NCBI GenBank assembly: GCA_973895155.1
Contig: OZ316899.1
Coordinates: forward strand, 620,001 to 684,000
Length of the DNA: 64,000 bases
Source of the DNA: Marsupella aquatica
Taxonomy: Eukaryota; Marchantiophyta
Direction: 5' to 3'
Notes under the pieces: model-generated
Told to the model about the DNA's origin: nothing
Seen by the model: the letters and a program-made list of their open reading frames with translations, nothing else
Database searches by the model: none
Translations under genes and position numbers: made by a program
Shown here: in pieces, positions 24,024 through 34,540 of the stretch
Layout: each line of letters opens with the position of its first letter
Numbering within the stretch: position 1 is the stretch's first letter

Positions 24024-25781
24024 AGAAGAACTGCCGAGTTGGCGGTGAGGGGAAGAAGATAGAAGACATTCTCATCTCAGTTGCTTATGTCGGTTCAAAC
24101 AATTTCCGTCGAAGCTAGTGCAATTTCTTTGAGCAACAATGGAGGGACGAGTTGAAATTATGGGTTCAATATGGTGTTAAGTGTATACTTAACATAAATA
24201 TACACATAACCATCCCGTTGGAGCCAGACTCTTTCTTCTCGGTTGTATCCGGGGACCCTTTGCTGCTTCCGACTATGGCTGCTGGCTGCTGACTGCCACA
24301 ACCTTTTTCGGGCCAATTTTGCGATGTTTTTGCAAGAGGGGCTGTCTGCATAGGGCTGCGCGCCCCTTCTTGGCTGCGCCTCCCTGCGCCCTGCTACCTT
24401 CCGGCCTACTACAAGCCATGGGTTGCAGGTTGATGCCTTTACTCTTGCTCGGAGCCCCGTAAAGGGTCGCACGCCAGGTTTATTGCCGCCTCGCGAGTGT
24501 GTTTGTATTGCGCCCTTCTCCCTCTGTGTATACACATCGGGGGCGACAACCTTTCCTTACCGTTTTCTTTTCCTTTTGCTCGCCGGTACGCGCATAGGGC
24601 ATCGTGCCCTCCACTCAATTAGGACTTGTTTCTTTCTTTCCCCCTCACCGTTTTCTTTCCTTTCCCCCTGTTGCCAGCACTTAATAGGGGAGAGGGAGCG
24701 AGTACAAGCGGGAGCTGAGAGGGAGAGGGCACGAGGCCCTATGAAGAACTAAGGAGGAGAGGGAGTTCATGTCGACTCCCCTCGGGAGCCTTGCAAGCAT
24801 GAGGCCCAACTTACAAGGCATTAGAGGAGGGGGAAGGGAAGCGAAAGGAGGCACGAGGCCCTAGGCAACTTTAAAGTAGAGGGGGAGGGGGAGTACATTG
24901 ACTCCCTTCTTTGAGGAGTACTTTCACCAGGGCACGAGGCCCACAGAAGCATTTAAGGAGGGGATTGAGGGGGAGTTCGTAGCCTCCCTCTTTGGGAGCT
25001 CATAAGGAGAAGGGGGGGGGGCGCGAAGCCCTATGCTGCACAACCCGTGCCATTAAGAGGGCTCGTTTTATTTTTGCCTTGCCTCCTCTCTTTTTGCCTT
25101 GCCTTGGGTCCCGTTCTTGCCTCTTTTGGCCTTTCTTGCTTTTTTGTTGTGTGACGATCGACTTGTTGCAGTTTCTGGGTCCACAATGGGGCCCAGATGT
25201 GTATACACATAAGGGTTGGACCCGGTTCACGTTTTTCAGGGCCCATTCTTACCGGATTCCTTTGCTGCGCCGACATCATCTGTATACTGGTGTATACACA
25301 TCAATTTGGCATATACATAGGCAAACGTGAAGGGGGCTAAATTTGCAATTTTAAGGGTCCTTTTTCTCCGGTGACGGTTTCTCCATGTTTACACATTCTA
25401 CATATTTCTGTCTCGCATCGTTTGTTTCCTTTGTGGGTTACACTTCCTAGCCTTGGGGTTGCCACACCTTTTTCTTCTCAACTTCTTTCCCATTGGCACC
25501 CCGGGTGAGCATGCAGCATGTCAGCAGAGGAGCCAAGTCGTAGCAGCACATCGCCACCGACACCCAGGTAACATTTACGGAGTGATCCATGACCATTGGT
25601 GCCAATTTCATTGGAGTCTCGACAATTTTGACGACGTCCGCAGATAGCAGCAGCACCCACACCACGCAATCCTTCTGCTACATTTGGCGGTCGCTTCACC
25701 ACTACTCCAAAGCCTGCTATCACTTCATTGCCATTTACCCCTTCTACATTAGTGGTTGTTCCTGCTTCACCGACATACAAC
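24024..25781 (+). other. Gypsy leader with imperfect GC-rich repeats
   Basis: About 1.75 kb without a supported gene. Between 24600 and 25040 a purine-rich block is repeated about four times, each around GGCACGAGGCCC or a variant (near 24728, 24850, 24931 and 25022), separated by stretches such as GGAGAGGGAGTTC and GGGAGGGGGAGT. The unit spacing is uneven (81-120 bp). An 8-G run lies at about 25012-25021. This would be the transcribed 5' untranslated region and could hold packaging or dimerisation structure; that role is inference. Confidence 0.6.
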
Positions 25782-27722
25782 ATGGATGCCAACCACTCAT
25801 CTGGCCGCATTGAACGCTTCAGCGGGCGGCCAGGCATTGTTTCTTTGCGTGAGTTCAAATCTACTTTCTACACTGTCATTTACAAATTGGAGTTGAAGTA
25901 TGGCAGCAATTTCACAAATGCTTTTGCATTTAAGCAGCTAGCCAGGTATGTGCACCATGAGCCTTTGGATGTGTATGAGCAACATTCTCAATGGCTGCTG
26001 GCTGTCACACAGATGCCTAACCCTACCTTTGCCAGTGCAATTGTGGCAGCCTCACAATTGGCCTTACAGAATGCCATTGCAGCCCATGCTACTGCTCCAG
26101 CCACTTCCCCTCCTACTCTAGTTCCTACCACTGCGCCAGTTACTCCCATTGTCTTGGCACAGGCTACATCAGGCATTTCTCCCACCATTGATTCTCTTGC
26201 CTTTGCTGATCCAGTGGCTGAGTTTTTCCAGGTTCTTGAATTGGAATTCCCAATCAAGAGTGCTGACAAAATCATGCAGTTGGCCACCTTTGTGAGGCAG
26301 CGCGATGAAACCTTGAAGATGATGTATCGCCGGCTTCTCAAGCTGAAGGAGGACACCTAGAGCATCACTGACCTGGAAGCTGCTCATCACTATCTTTGCG
26401 CATTGGAGGGCACACCAGCTCTCCATTCACAAGTTTTGCAGCAAGTATTCTCAGAGTTTGGAGATAGCTACACCCTGCTCAATGTCTATGACATTGCTGA
26501 GAAACTTGAGTTGGCCCATGCACATTATGAGGCCAGTATTGCGCGTCCACCGCGATCCAGGTACCAGGTTGTTGCCCCTACACTGGCCACTCCTTCCCGT
26601 GTGCCACAGTATGGTTCCAAAACCAAGCCAGCACATGTTGCTTTCATGCTGCCATCATGCAACTACTGTGATAACCCCAATCACAAGGCTAATGAATGTG
26701 ATATTGTTGCTGAGGACCTATCTTGTGATTTTTGCAGGAAAGTGGGCCACTTGGAGGCAGTTTGTTTTGCCAAATTCCCAGAGAGGAAGCAGCAACAACA
26801 GCAGGCCCCTCATCCTGCTCCTATTTCCACTCCCCCACCAGCTAGGAGGGCTCCTACTGCATCAGTTGCTCCTCCTTCCAGTGGCAAAGCACCCGGTGCC
26901 AACAAATCGCCCAAGCAGCAACAGAAGCAACCAGCTCAGAAGGAGGCTCACAACGCACAGGCAACTCAACTCCACTCTTTGACTCATGAGGTTGAGTCCC
27001 TACGTGCCCAACTTGCCCACATCAAAGGCAAGTCACCTGCCTCTGCTGGTCCTTCTCAACCGGTTGGTCACGTGCAACCCATCCCTGGCCCAGGCACCAC
27101 TGGCAATTCAGCATCTCTACCCCGCTCTTTCTATGGCTTGCCATTTGATGCTCATATGGGTGAGTGTGTGTTGTCCTTTGCTACACAGCCTGGCCTTACA
27201 GCAGAATTTTCCAATTCATTTTGCCCTTCCTATTTTGCTTACCAACAGGCCAGTGCTACCGCCCGTATTGCTCCCACACGCCGCATTGTACAGGCTGATG
27301 GTCTTGCTGCCAGTCCTATGACTAGAGCCAGGGGAGCTCGGCCTGTCATGCCCCAATCTTTTCAGCCACTCACACTTGCTGAAGAGCGCACCTTGTTGGC
27401 GAGGGGGGAGGGAGCTGCAGCTACACCCATTCCACCACCAAGTGTTGCTGACATTTCACAGGGAGTTGTTTCTCCTGAGCTGCTTGAGCATTTCACCTCC
27501 GGTATGGCACAAAGGATTCTTACAACTCCACTTTTCAGTTGCCATGATTTACAGCTGGATGCTAGAGCTGTCATGAGAGTGCTAGAGGGCTCATTGCATT
27601 CTTCATCAGCCCCTGTGCCACCGGTTCTGGAGGTCCAATCTCATGTACATGCTGGACCTTCTTCTTCTCCATTACATGCTTCCACTTGGTTTGGCTATCC
27701 CAATACCAATTTCCAGTGGTAG
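25782..27722 (+). pseudogene. Gypsy gag
   Basis: I chose ATG 25782 (MDANHSSGRIERF) because the capsid-like fold begins just after it (VSLREFKSTFYTVIYKLELK). A retroviral-type capsid region runs to about 26560. Two CCHC zinc knuckles follow, each C-x2-C-x4-H-x4-C (CNYCDNPNHKANEC from 26658, CDFCRKVGHLEAVC next). The remainder is a long Pro/Gln/Ala-rich tail, unusual for gypsy gag. One TAG at 26358-26360 interrupts an otherwise open frame; CAG fits the surrounding reading. The frame ends at TAG 27720-27722. The pol frame is offset by +1 and is open from about 27577, leaving a 146-nt overlap. Confidence 0.85.
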
Positions 27723-28600
27723 AGATGACAATAAAGATTGTGTGACCAGAGCTACACTTGATTCTGGTCATGTTGCTCCATCTTTCCTGGCTGTGCTATT
27801 GAGTGGGAAGACCGTGGACACTAACTCCCTTCACAAGGTACCTCATCATTTGCCAAAAGTGGTGCCTAGTGACAGGACTTTAGTTTCCACCACCATTGCC
27901 ATTGTTGACAACAGGAATTCAGCGGTCAAGTTGGAGGGTCACACTCCTCAGGTGGTCATGCTAGACACAGGCACTCAACCAGTGATATTGGGCATTTAGT
28001 TTGCCAAGAAGATGGGATTGCTGACTGATCATTTACAGCAATCCAGGTGGCACATTCGGACTGCTAGTGGCACTGTGGAGGATGTGCTGGGTGAGAGTTC
28101 TATTTTACTCACTCTCACTTTTAATGGAGGTACAGATCAGGAATTGCATTTCCCAGTCAGATGTTTGGTTACCAATGCCACTACGTATGATGTGCTCATT
28201 GGCCAGGAGGCTTTGTTCCCACCAGGTTTTACCATTGACAACTGGCATGAGCATGCATACTACAGAGTTGATTGGCACACGGATGGCTCACACTTGGGCT
28301 ACATTCCACTTGATTTGCATGGTGCCCATACACCTATGGCTCACCACTATGTGTTGAAAGCAGTGCACACAGCTACCTATGTCAACCACCCATTGCAGGA
28401 TTGGATTGAGGAGGATGATGATGAGGTGGCTACTGCACATGCTGCTGCACGTATAGCAACACTTTCCAGCAACGTGGATCATCAACCAGAGGTGGTACAA
28501 TGGCTCCAAGCAGCCCATGGACCTTTGGTGGCTGCATTGCGCAAATTTGAGGACCTTGGGCAGCACAATGGCCAACCAATAGCCCCAATCTTGAGCGCAC
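27577..28600 (+). pseudogene. Gypsy aspartic protease, start of pol
   Basis: The reading in frame +1 relative to gag contains the retropepsin active site LDTGTQPVILG (Asp codon near 27964). The flap and second half (WHIRTASGTVEDVLG, then TYDVLIGQEALF) lie downstream to about 28230. A TAG at 27997-27999, where CAG fits, breaks it. The protein continues in frame into the methyltransferase domain, so the two were parts of one polyprotein that the protease would have cut. Confidence 0.8.
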
Positions 28601-29600
28601 CAGTTACATGGACTCCTCCTTTAGATGGCCTTACATTGCTTGAGCTTTTTGGTGGCATTTCTACAGGCCTGGAAGCTCTCCTACAGTCTGGCATGGTGGT
28701 GAAGCAGTACATCTATGTGGATATTGATCTAGGTGCAAGGCAAGTGACTGAATCCCATCTGCTGGAATTTTCAGAGCGATTTCCCCAGCAGTTTCCACAT
28801 AGTGCATAGAAGTCTGCATTTTCTTTCTTTCCTCCAGATATCTAGCTTGTCCAGCACCGGCACTTAACCCTTCTTGGCTCCCTTGATTTGATCATAGCTG
28901 GTTGGGAATGCCAAGGGTTTTTAGCTGCTGGTCATGGTGCTGGACTGCATGATTCTTGTTCTGGCCTTTTCACAACATTGGTTCAGATTCTCACCTGGGC
29001 TCAATCCCTTTATCCTGCTGTTGGTTATATCATTGAGAATACTCCATCTCAGTTTGACCAGCGTCCACAGGTCAAAGAGGATTTCAGTGTGGTCCAGCAC
29101 TACTTGGGACCACCCCTTCTCATTGATGCAGTGCACTGTGGTTCTTATGCACATCATCTTTGTAACTTTTGGACTAACCTTGCACCACCTTCCTTGTTGG
29201 AGTTAGCTTTTCACCACACATCCAGGGACACTAACCTCATAGTGGACCAGATTTTGGATCCTGATAGTTCTTGCCAACCAATTACACGGCAAGAGCCAAC
29301 ACCTTGGTATCCAGCCAATACCATTGGACAGCCCCGTGCTGCTTGGCCTACATTTGTATCCTTTCCAGGTGCACATGCCTTTCAGGGTGATGGTCCTGGC
29401 CTGGTTTATTGACATTCTACCGGTACTTGGGATGAACCTAGTCCTGAGGAGAGAGAACGGGCTATGGGCTTCCAATCCGGTACTACAGGCCACACCCATA
29501 TCACCAGGCTGGTCAGGAATGCTTTACTTGGTAGGGTAATGGATCTTAATGCTCTCACTTGGCTTCTGGTCACTTGCATCCTTTTTCAGATGTACATTCA
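28600..29600 (+). pseudogene. Cytosine-5 DNA methyltransferase domain inside gypsy pol
   Basis: In one frame: motif I (LLELFGGISTGLEALL, about 28633-28680) binds S-adenosylmethionine. Motif IV is WECQGF with the catalytic Cys at 28909-28911; the usual Pro before the Cys is Glu. Then GLHDSCSGLF, and motif VI as IENT (29032-29043) where ENV is usual. The segment YLGPPLLIDAVHCGSYAHHL followed by FWTNL parallels the DNMT3 block in which a conserved Arg precedes YFWGNL. Near the end ERAMGFQSG and RNALLGRVMDLNALTWL match motifs IX-X. The layout resembles DNMT3/DRM-type de novo enzymes. Stops are TAG 28807, TAG 28843 and TGA 29410. It sits between protease and RT, in frame with protease, so it was part of Pol. 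Absence of the PCQ/PCN Pro and the ENV Val makes catalytic status uncertain even before the stops. Confidence 0.82.
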
Positions 29601-32600
29601 TCCAGCATCTGGAGTTCCAGCTCTACCACTCCATGGTGCTACATGGCATCCAGACTAGGTGCACTTACCTCTATTCAACACTCACCGCTTCAGTCCAAGT
29701 GTTGGGGGGGAGGAGGTCCCTTGTAACGTGGCTGACAATTTTTCTGAGTTTCATGGTGTAGACCAACTCAAATCAGCAGGTACAACAGGCCTTGGAGAGG
29801 TCTCATCACCTTATCAGCAGCATGCTAGCAGCTTGGACAGTGGAGAGGCTGGCACTTCTGGCTTTTCAAGCACGAGTACATCAGGTCCTATTACTAGTGT
29901 TGCCAACTACACATTCATCATGGGCAACCACCTGAGTAAAAGACAGAAGGACCAGCTGCTGAATTTGCTTCTCAAGCATGAGAACTGTTTGCTTTCTCTA
30001 TGAAGGACTTGGGTAAGTGCAAGACTATGCAGTTCTCCATTGAGTTGGCTGATGAAACACCTATCTTCAGACGGAGACACCGTTTGAGTAAGCATGAGTG
30101 GCAGCTGGTGGATGAAAGGTGCCAAGAGCTCTATGAAACTGGTCTTATTCAGCCATCTACATCAGATTTTGCAGCAGCTACAGTGATGCCAGCAAAGAAG
30201 GATTCTAGTGGATTGTGGACAAAGAAGCGCATGTGTGGGGACTACAGGCCACTGAACCTGGTCACACCCCAGGACAGGTACCCCATGCCACGGCCAGAGG
30301 AGCTATTTGATAGCATTGGAGACTCAAACATCTTCACTCTTGTGGATCTAAGGCAAGGCTTTAACCAGATTTTGCTGCTTGCAAAGGACCGCAAGAAAAC
30401 AGCTTTCCATGGTAGTAACCAACTATGGGAGTGGTTGGTGATGCCATTTGGCTTGAAGAATGCGCCCATATTCTTTCAAAGAGTCACGGACCAGGTTCTT
30501 CAAGGTGCTGAGTTTCTGAAATGCTACATTGATGATGTGTGGGTCCACAGCAAAGGATTTGACCAGCATCTACTTGACCTTGAAGAGCTATTCATGAGGC
30601 TTAAGAAGGTGAACCTAAAGATACACCCCAAGAAGTGTGAATTTGCTGTCAGATCAATAGTATACCTTGGGCACCGCATTCTTCCAAATGGAACCATGGC
30701 TCACTGGCCAAGGTGGTATCCATCTTGCAAATGCCCACTCCTACTGATGTTCACACTCTTAGGAGCTTTATTGGGTTGTGCAATTACTACCGGATCTACA
30801 TAAAAGATTTCAATACCATTGCACATCCATTGTATGCTTTGTTGAAAAAGAATGTGACTTGGACATGGAGTACAGATGCTGAGGCAGCATTTGCCACTTT
30901 GAAGGAGAAGCTCTCAGAATACCCGGTATTGAGAAGACCTGATTTCAGCAAGGTCTTTGTGCTACACACAGATTGGAGTGCCCTTGGGATTGGTGCCATT
31001 CTGGGCCAGCATGATGAGGAAGGTAAAGAGTACGTCATTGCCTATGCATCCAGGAGCAACAATCAGGCAGAGAGTCATTATTCTTTGTATGAGGGTGAAT
31101 GCCTTGCTGTTGTGTGGGCTGTCATACATTACAGGCCCTACCTCTATGGGACCAGGTTTGTCCTCTACACCGACCACCAGCCCTTGAAGTGGTTGATGAC
31201 CAACGACAAGCTTATTGGCAAGCTTGCTCGTTGGGCGCTCATACTCCAGGAGTATGATTTTGAGGTAATTCATAGGCCTGATGTGACACATCAAAATGCT
31301 GACACTATGCCCCGCAGCCCTTTGATTGCCTCTGATGATTCCTCAGATGCACGACAGGATTTTGACCAGGTTTCCATCTTGCCTACATTTCATGCATCTA
31401 CCTATCTTGCTTTGCTGCCATGCTATGTTGTTGACCAACCTATGGTGGACATATGGGAGGACAGCGACACTCTGAGATTTATGCAGGATGGGGAGTACCC
31501 CACCCATGTTACTGCTGCCCAGAGAGACCAAATTCAGCAAAGGTCCAAGCGCTACTCGTGGAAGGGAGATCATCTTGTGCGCTGCTTGCCAGACAGGGAA
31601 GTGGTGGTTCCACCCATTCATGAGAGGGTTGGCCTTATCCGTAAGGTACATTCTGAGCTTGGTCATTTTGGTGTTAAGAGGACTTATAGCCTCTTGGTCC
31701 CCCATTATCATTGGCGAGGCATGCATGGCCAGGTTCGAGATGTTATTGCCCGGTGTGAGTAGTGTGATAGGGTAAGGACTTCTTTCACATCTCGGCAACC
31801 CACACTTCATCCACTCCCTATTTAGGGCATGTTTTATCGTTGGTCATGTGATTTGGCTGGAGAATTACCCCTCACATCTTGGGGTAATCTCTACATCATG
31901 ATCATGATAGAGCATTTCTCCAAGTGGATAGAACTTGTGGCATTGCCAGATAAGACCTCCCGTAGCACCAGCCAGGCATTCCTGCAACAAGTTCTCAGCC
32001 GCTTTGGAGCTTGTGCAAAATGTCTCACTGACCAGGGCTCAAAGTTTAGAGGAGAGTTCCAGGAGCTACTTGATCAGGCCCTCATTGATCATCGCCGGAC
32101 ATCACGAGATCACCCACAGGCAGATGGTTTGGCAGAACGCATGGTTCAGACAGGTCTCCGGAAGATTTGCCTCACCAAAAACAAGGAGGATTGGGACCTG
32201 GCCTTACCCTACATTGCCATGGGGTATAGGATGTCTAGACATGCATCATTGTCTAACTTTTCTCCCTACTTCTTGTTGTTTGGTCGTCACCCAGTTCCAC
32301 CTTCCGCTATTGCTGCTCACATGCTTCAGGTGGTGGACTTGGATTCAACTGTGACTTGGTCTGATGTGATCTATGAGAGGGCTGCCCTATTCAGGAGGGT
32401 TATGCCCATGGCCATGGAGAATTTGGCCATTGCACAGCATAGAGACACACTGCGTTATGCACACACACAAGGGGGCACTTTTCAGCCCAAGGTCAGGAAG
32501 TTTGATGTGGGAGATTTTGTGTACTTGCAATGGCAAGCTAACAACACCCTGGACACCTCTACCAGTCGTACCATTCTCAGGGTTAAGGCTATTCAACCGT

Positions 32601-32926
32601 CTGGAGTGCTAGAGTTACAAGGGGCAGATGGGCGCACAATTGCTGACAATGCCAAGAATTGTGCCCCTTGTCATCTACCTAACCTGGATCCCACCATTGT
32701 GACTTCTACTTGGATTCCACCTGTGGACTACCCTTGCAAAGTGTGTTTGCGAATTGATGATGCTGACCAGATGCTGCTTTGTGATAATTGCAATGGAGGA
32801 TACCATCTTTTCTGCCTTTGGCCTGAACTTACCCAGGTGCCAGAAGGGTTATGGTTTGCCCTTCCTGTGCTCCACGTGCTACCTGACTTTTCTTCAGCCC
32901 TCCTTTTGGCTGTGGTTTGGGGGGGA
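29600..32926 (+). pseudogene. Gypsy RT, RNase H, integrase and PHD finger
   Basis: A linker of about 130 residues with TAG at 29656 leads, after a frameshift near 29990, to RT: YRPLNLVTPQDRYPMP, LVDLRQGFNQI, MPFGLKNAPIFFQ and catalytic YIDD near 30530. After a one-base loss near 30705 the frame gives RNase H (VLHTDWSALGIGAIL, LYTDHQPLKWL). Integrase has an HHCC zinc site (VHSELGHFGVKR, then C-x2-C interrupted by TAG 31760; another TAG at 31823) and a DDE core (CDLAGE, LTDQGSKF, QADGLAERM). A GPY/F-like region precedes a PHD finger (CKVCLRIDDADQMLLCDNC, then YHLFC) at about 32734-32860, whose last Cys pair (LCSTC) lies in a shifted frame. The PHD replaces the more usual chromodomain and could guide integration to marked chromatin. 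Confidence 0.88.
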
Positions 32927-33103
32927 TACAGAGGTTTACACCTCCACTACGTACATACCACCTCAGTTGCTTTTTCTTGGCACTTGTGAATGTCATTGGA
33001 CTTTTTCTAAGGATGTTGGTTGCTATCAGCTTGCACATATGCATTGCCGGTGACTTGTATGTTTTTCATACACTATGGCTACGATACTATATGTCATGAC
33101 AGC
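32926..33103 (+). repeat. Direct repeat A, before the 3' LTR
   Basis: Starts ATACAGAGGTTTACACCTCC and runs to the LTR start. It recurs with few differences at 33450-33627, directly after the LTR. A G-rich tract (32914-32925) sits just before it, where a polypurine tract would be expected. Confidence 0.85.
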
Positions 33104-33449
33104 TGTCATGCCGAGGGACAGTGCCTCTTGTGCACATCGGCATGTCCCTCGCATGCCCACTAGGTATGTAGTTAGGGCTAGTGTACTACTTGAGTTAGTG
33201 TCATGTTCTTGTAGCGAGTCTAGGCCGTTCTTGAAGCAAAGGTGTTTGTTAGTGTGATGCCTGGACTCGATCCTACTTAGAACCCATTTTTCTGTTCTTC
33301 TTGAATCGCTGTTGATAGAGCTCAAACAGTGCTCGTCGGTTCCGTACACGGGATTCACACAGTGATTCGTTAGATGCTCCCGACCAATCTTGGCATCCTG
33401 CCGGTTTTCAATTCGATTTCAGTACAATTGTTTCTCTTACGCCTTTTAT
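33104..33449 (+). repeat. 3' LTR of the gypsy element
   Basis: Starts TGTCATGCCGAGGGACAGTG and follows the 5' copy closely, but switches at TTTTAT straight into repeat A' instead of ending in CA. Confidence 0.8.
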
Positions 33450-33627
33450 ATACAGAGGTTTACACCTCCACTACGTACATACCACCTCAGTTGCTTTTTC
33501 TTGGCACTTGTGAATGTGATTGGACTTTTTCTAAGGATGTTGGTTGCTAGCAGCTTGCACATATGCATTGCCGGTGACTTGTATGTTTTCGATACACTAT
33601 GGCTACGATACTATATATCACGACACT
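33450..33627 (+). repeat. Direct repeat A', after the 3' LTR
   Basis: A second copy of 32926-33103. At its end it reads ACTTGTCAC where the first copy runs into the LTR start CTGTCATG, so it breaks off just inside a further LTR start. Confidence 0.85.
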
Positions 33628-34540
33628 TGTCACATACATCCAGACATAGTCACACTGCCACGTCACAAACACAAGAGAATGGAATACAAGTGGACTCATG
33701 TCCACACATGTCCAAAACCCACAATAACCTTCACAACAATCGGAACAATGATTGACGCCAACAATAGGCACTCAATCCCGTCCGATCCAATCACACACAT
33801 ATGTCGAGCCAACACACCTTGCACTCAAGGAATCCACGCTATAGAGAGAGAGCTTTTAGCCACGATAGCCACCACACAAGCTCTCCTCTCCAAGGCTCAA
33901 CATTGAAAGATAACCTTTCAATGCCTCACAAGAGAGAACTACCCTCTCACACAAACCTAATGGAACCTTATCGGCTCATATAGCACATATACCAAACATA
34001 CGGATCTAGATAGTACGATACACTCTAACACTACCTAGAATGGTGTGACATCACACATCTCAATGAGCGATACTAATTTCATCGCAACTCCCATTTGCAA
34101 TGCGTATCCCATCTCAATCACTTGCGATACTTCATTACTCACAAACTATTTGCGATGCCATTTCCGTTCGGCCGGTTTGCAAACATTGCGTCATCACCAA
34201 TATCTTGCGATCTTACTAGTCCCAAACTATTGCAAGTAATTGTGCCTCGCTTGTTGCATTGTGATACATTCTTGATCGCAAGTTTGTGAACAGAAATAAA
34301 TGGCACATTTGAAACAATAAACATTGCAATATCATCCTTAGGCAAAAAATTGTGCGACATAGCATTGCTTGCAAAGTTACAATGCGGGTTGATTTGCAAG
34401 ATTGCAAGGGTATGGGCATGGAAAGTAGCAAATGTTATCAAATCGGAAACATTCAGTAAAGGTATTGCAAAGGGAATTTATTCGCAAAATGGGTCACAAA
34501 AGATACTAAGGGACTTTGAAGGTAATTTAGGAGAAAAAAG
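33628..34540. other. Gene-free stretch with a TTGCRA motif cluster
   Basis: No supported gene. From about 34075 to 34480 the words TTGCGA, TTGCAA and their complements recur every 15-40 bp on both strands (for example at 34099, 34120, 34149, 34178, 34205 and 34233). This density resembles subterminal repeats of a DNA transposon, but no terminal inverted repeat or transposase was seen. Confidence 0.45.

Larger units (their letters stand above)
23662..33449 (+). mobile_element. Ty3/gypsy retrotransposon encoding a DNA methyltransferase and a PHD finger
   Basis: Bounded by two copies of a 350-360-bp repeat starting TGTCATGCCGAGGGA (23662-24023 and 33104-33449). Between them lie a long GC-rich leader, gag with two CCHC knuckles, protease (LDTG), a cytosine-5 methyltransferase domain, RT (YIDD), RNase H, HHCC/DDE integrase and a PHD finger. 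Integrase after RNase H identifies Ty3/gypsy. The element is decayed by eight nonsense codons and at least three frameshifts, but every domain is still readable. No clean target duplication was found, because the 3' boundary is rearranged. Confidence 0.88.
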
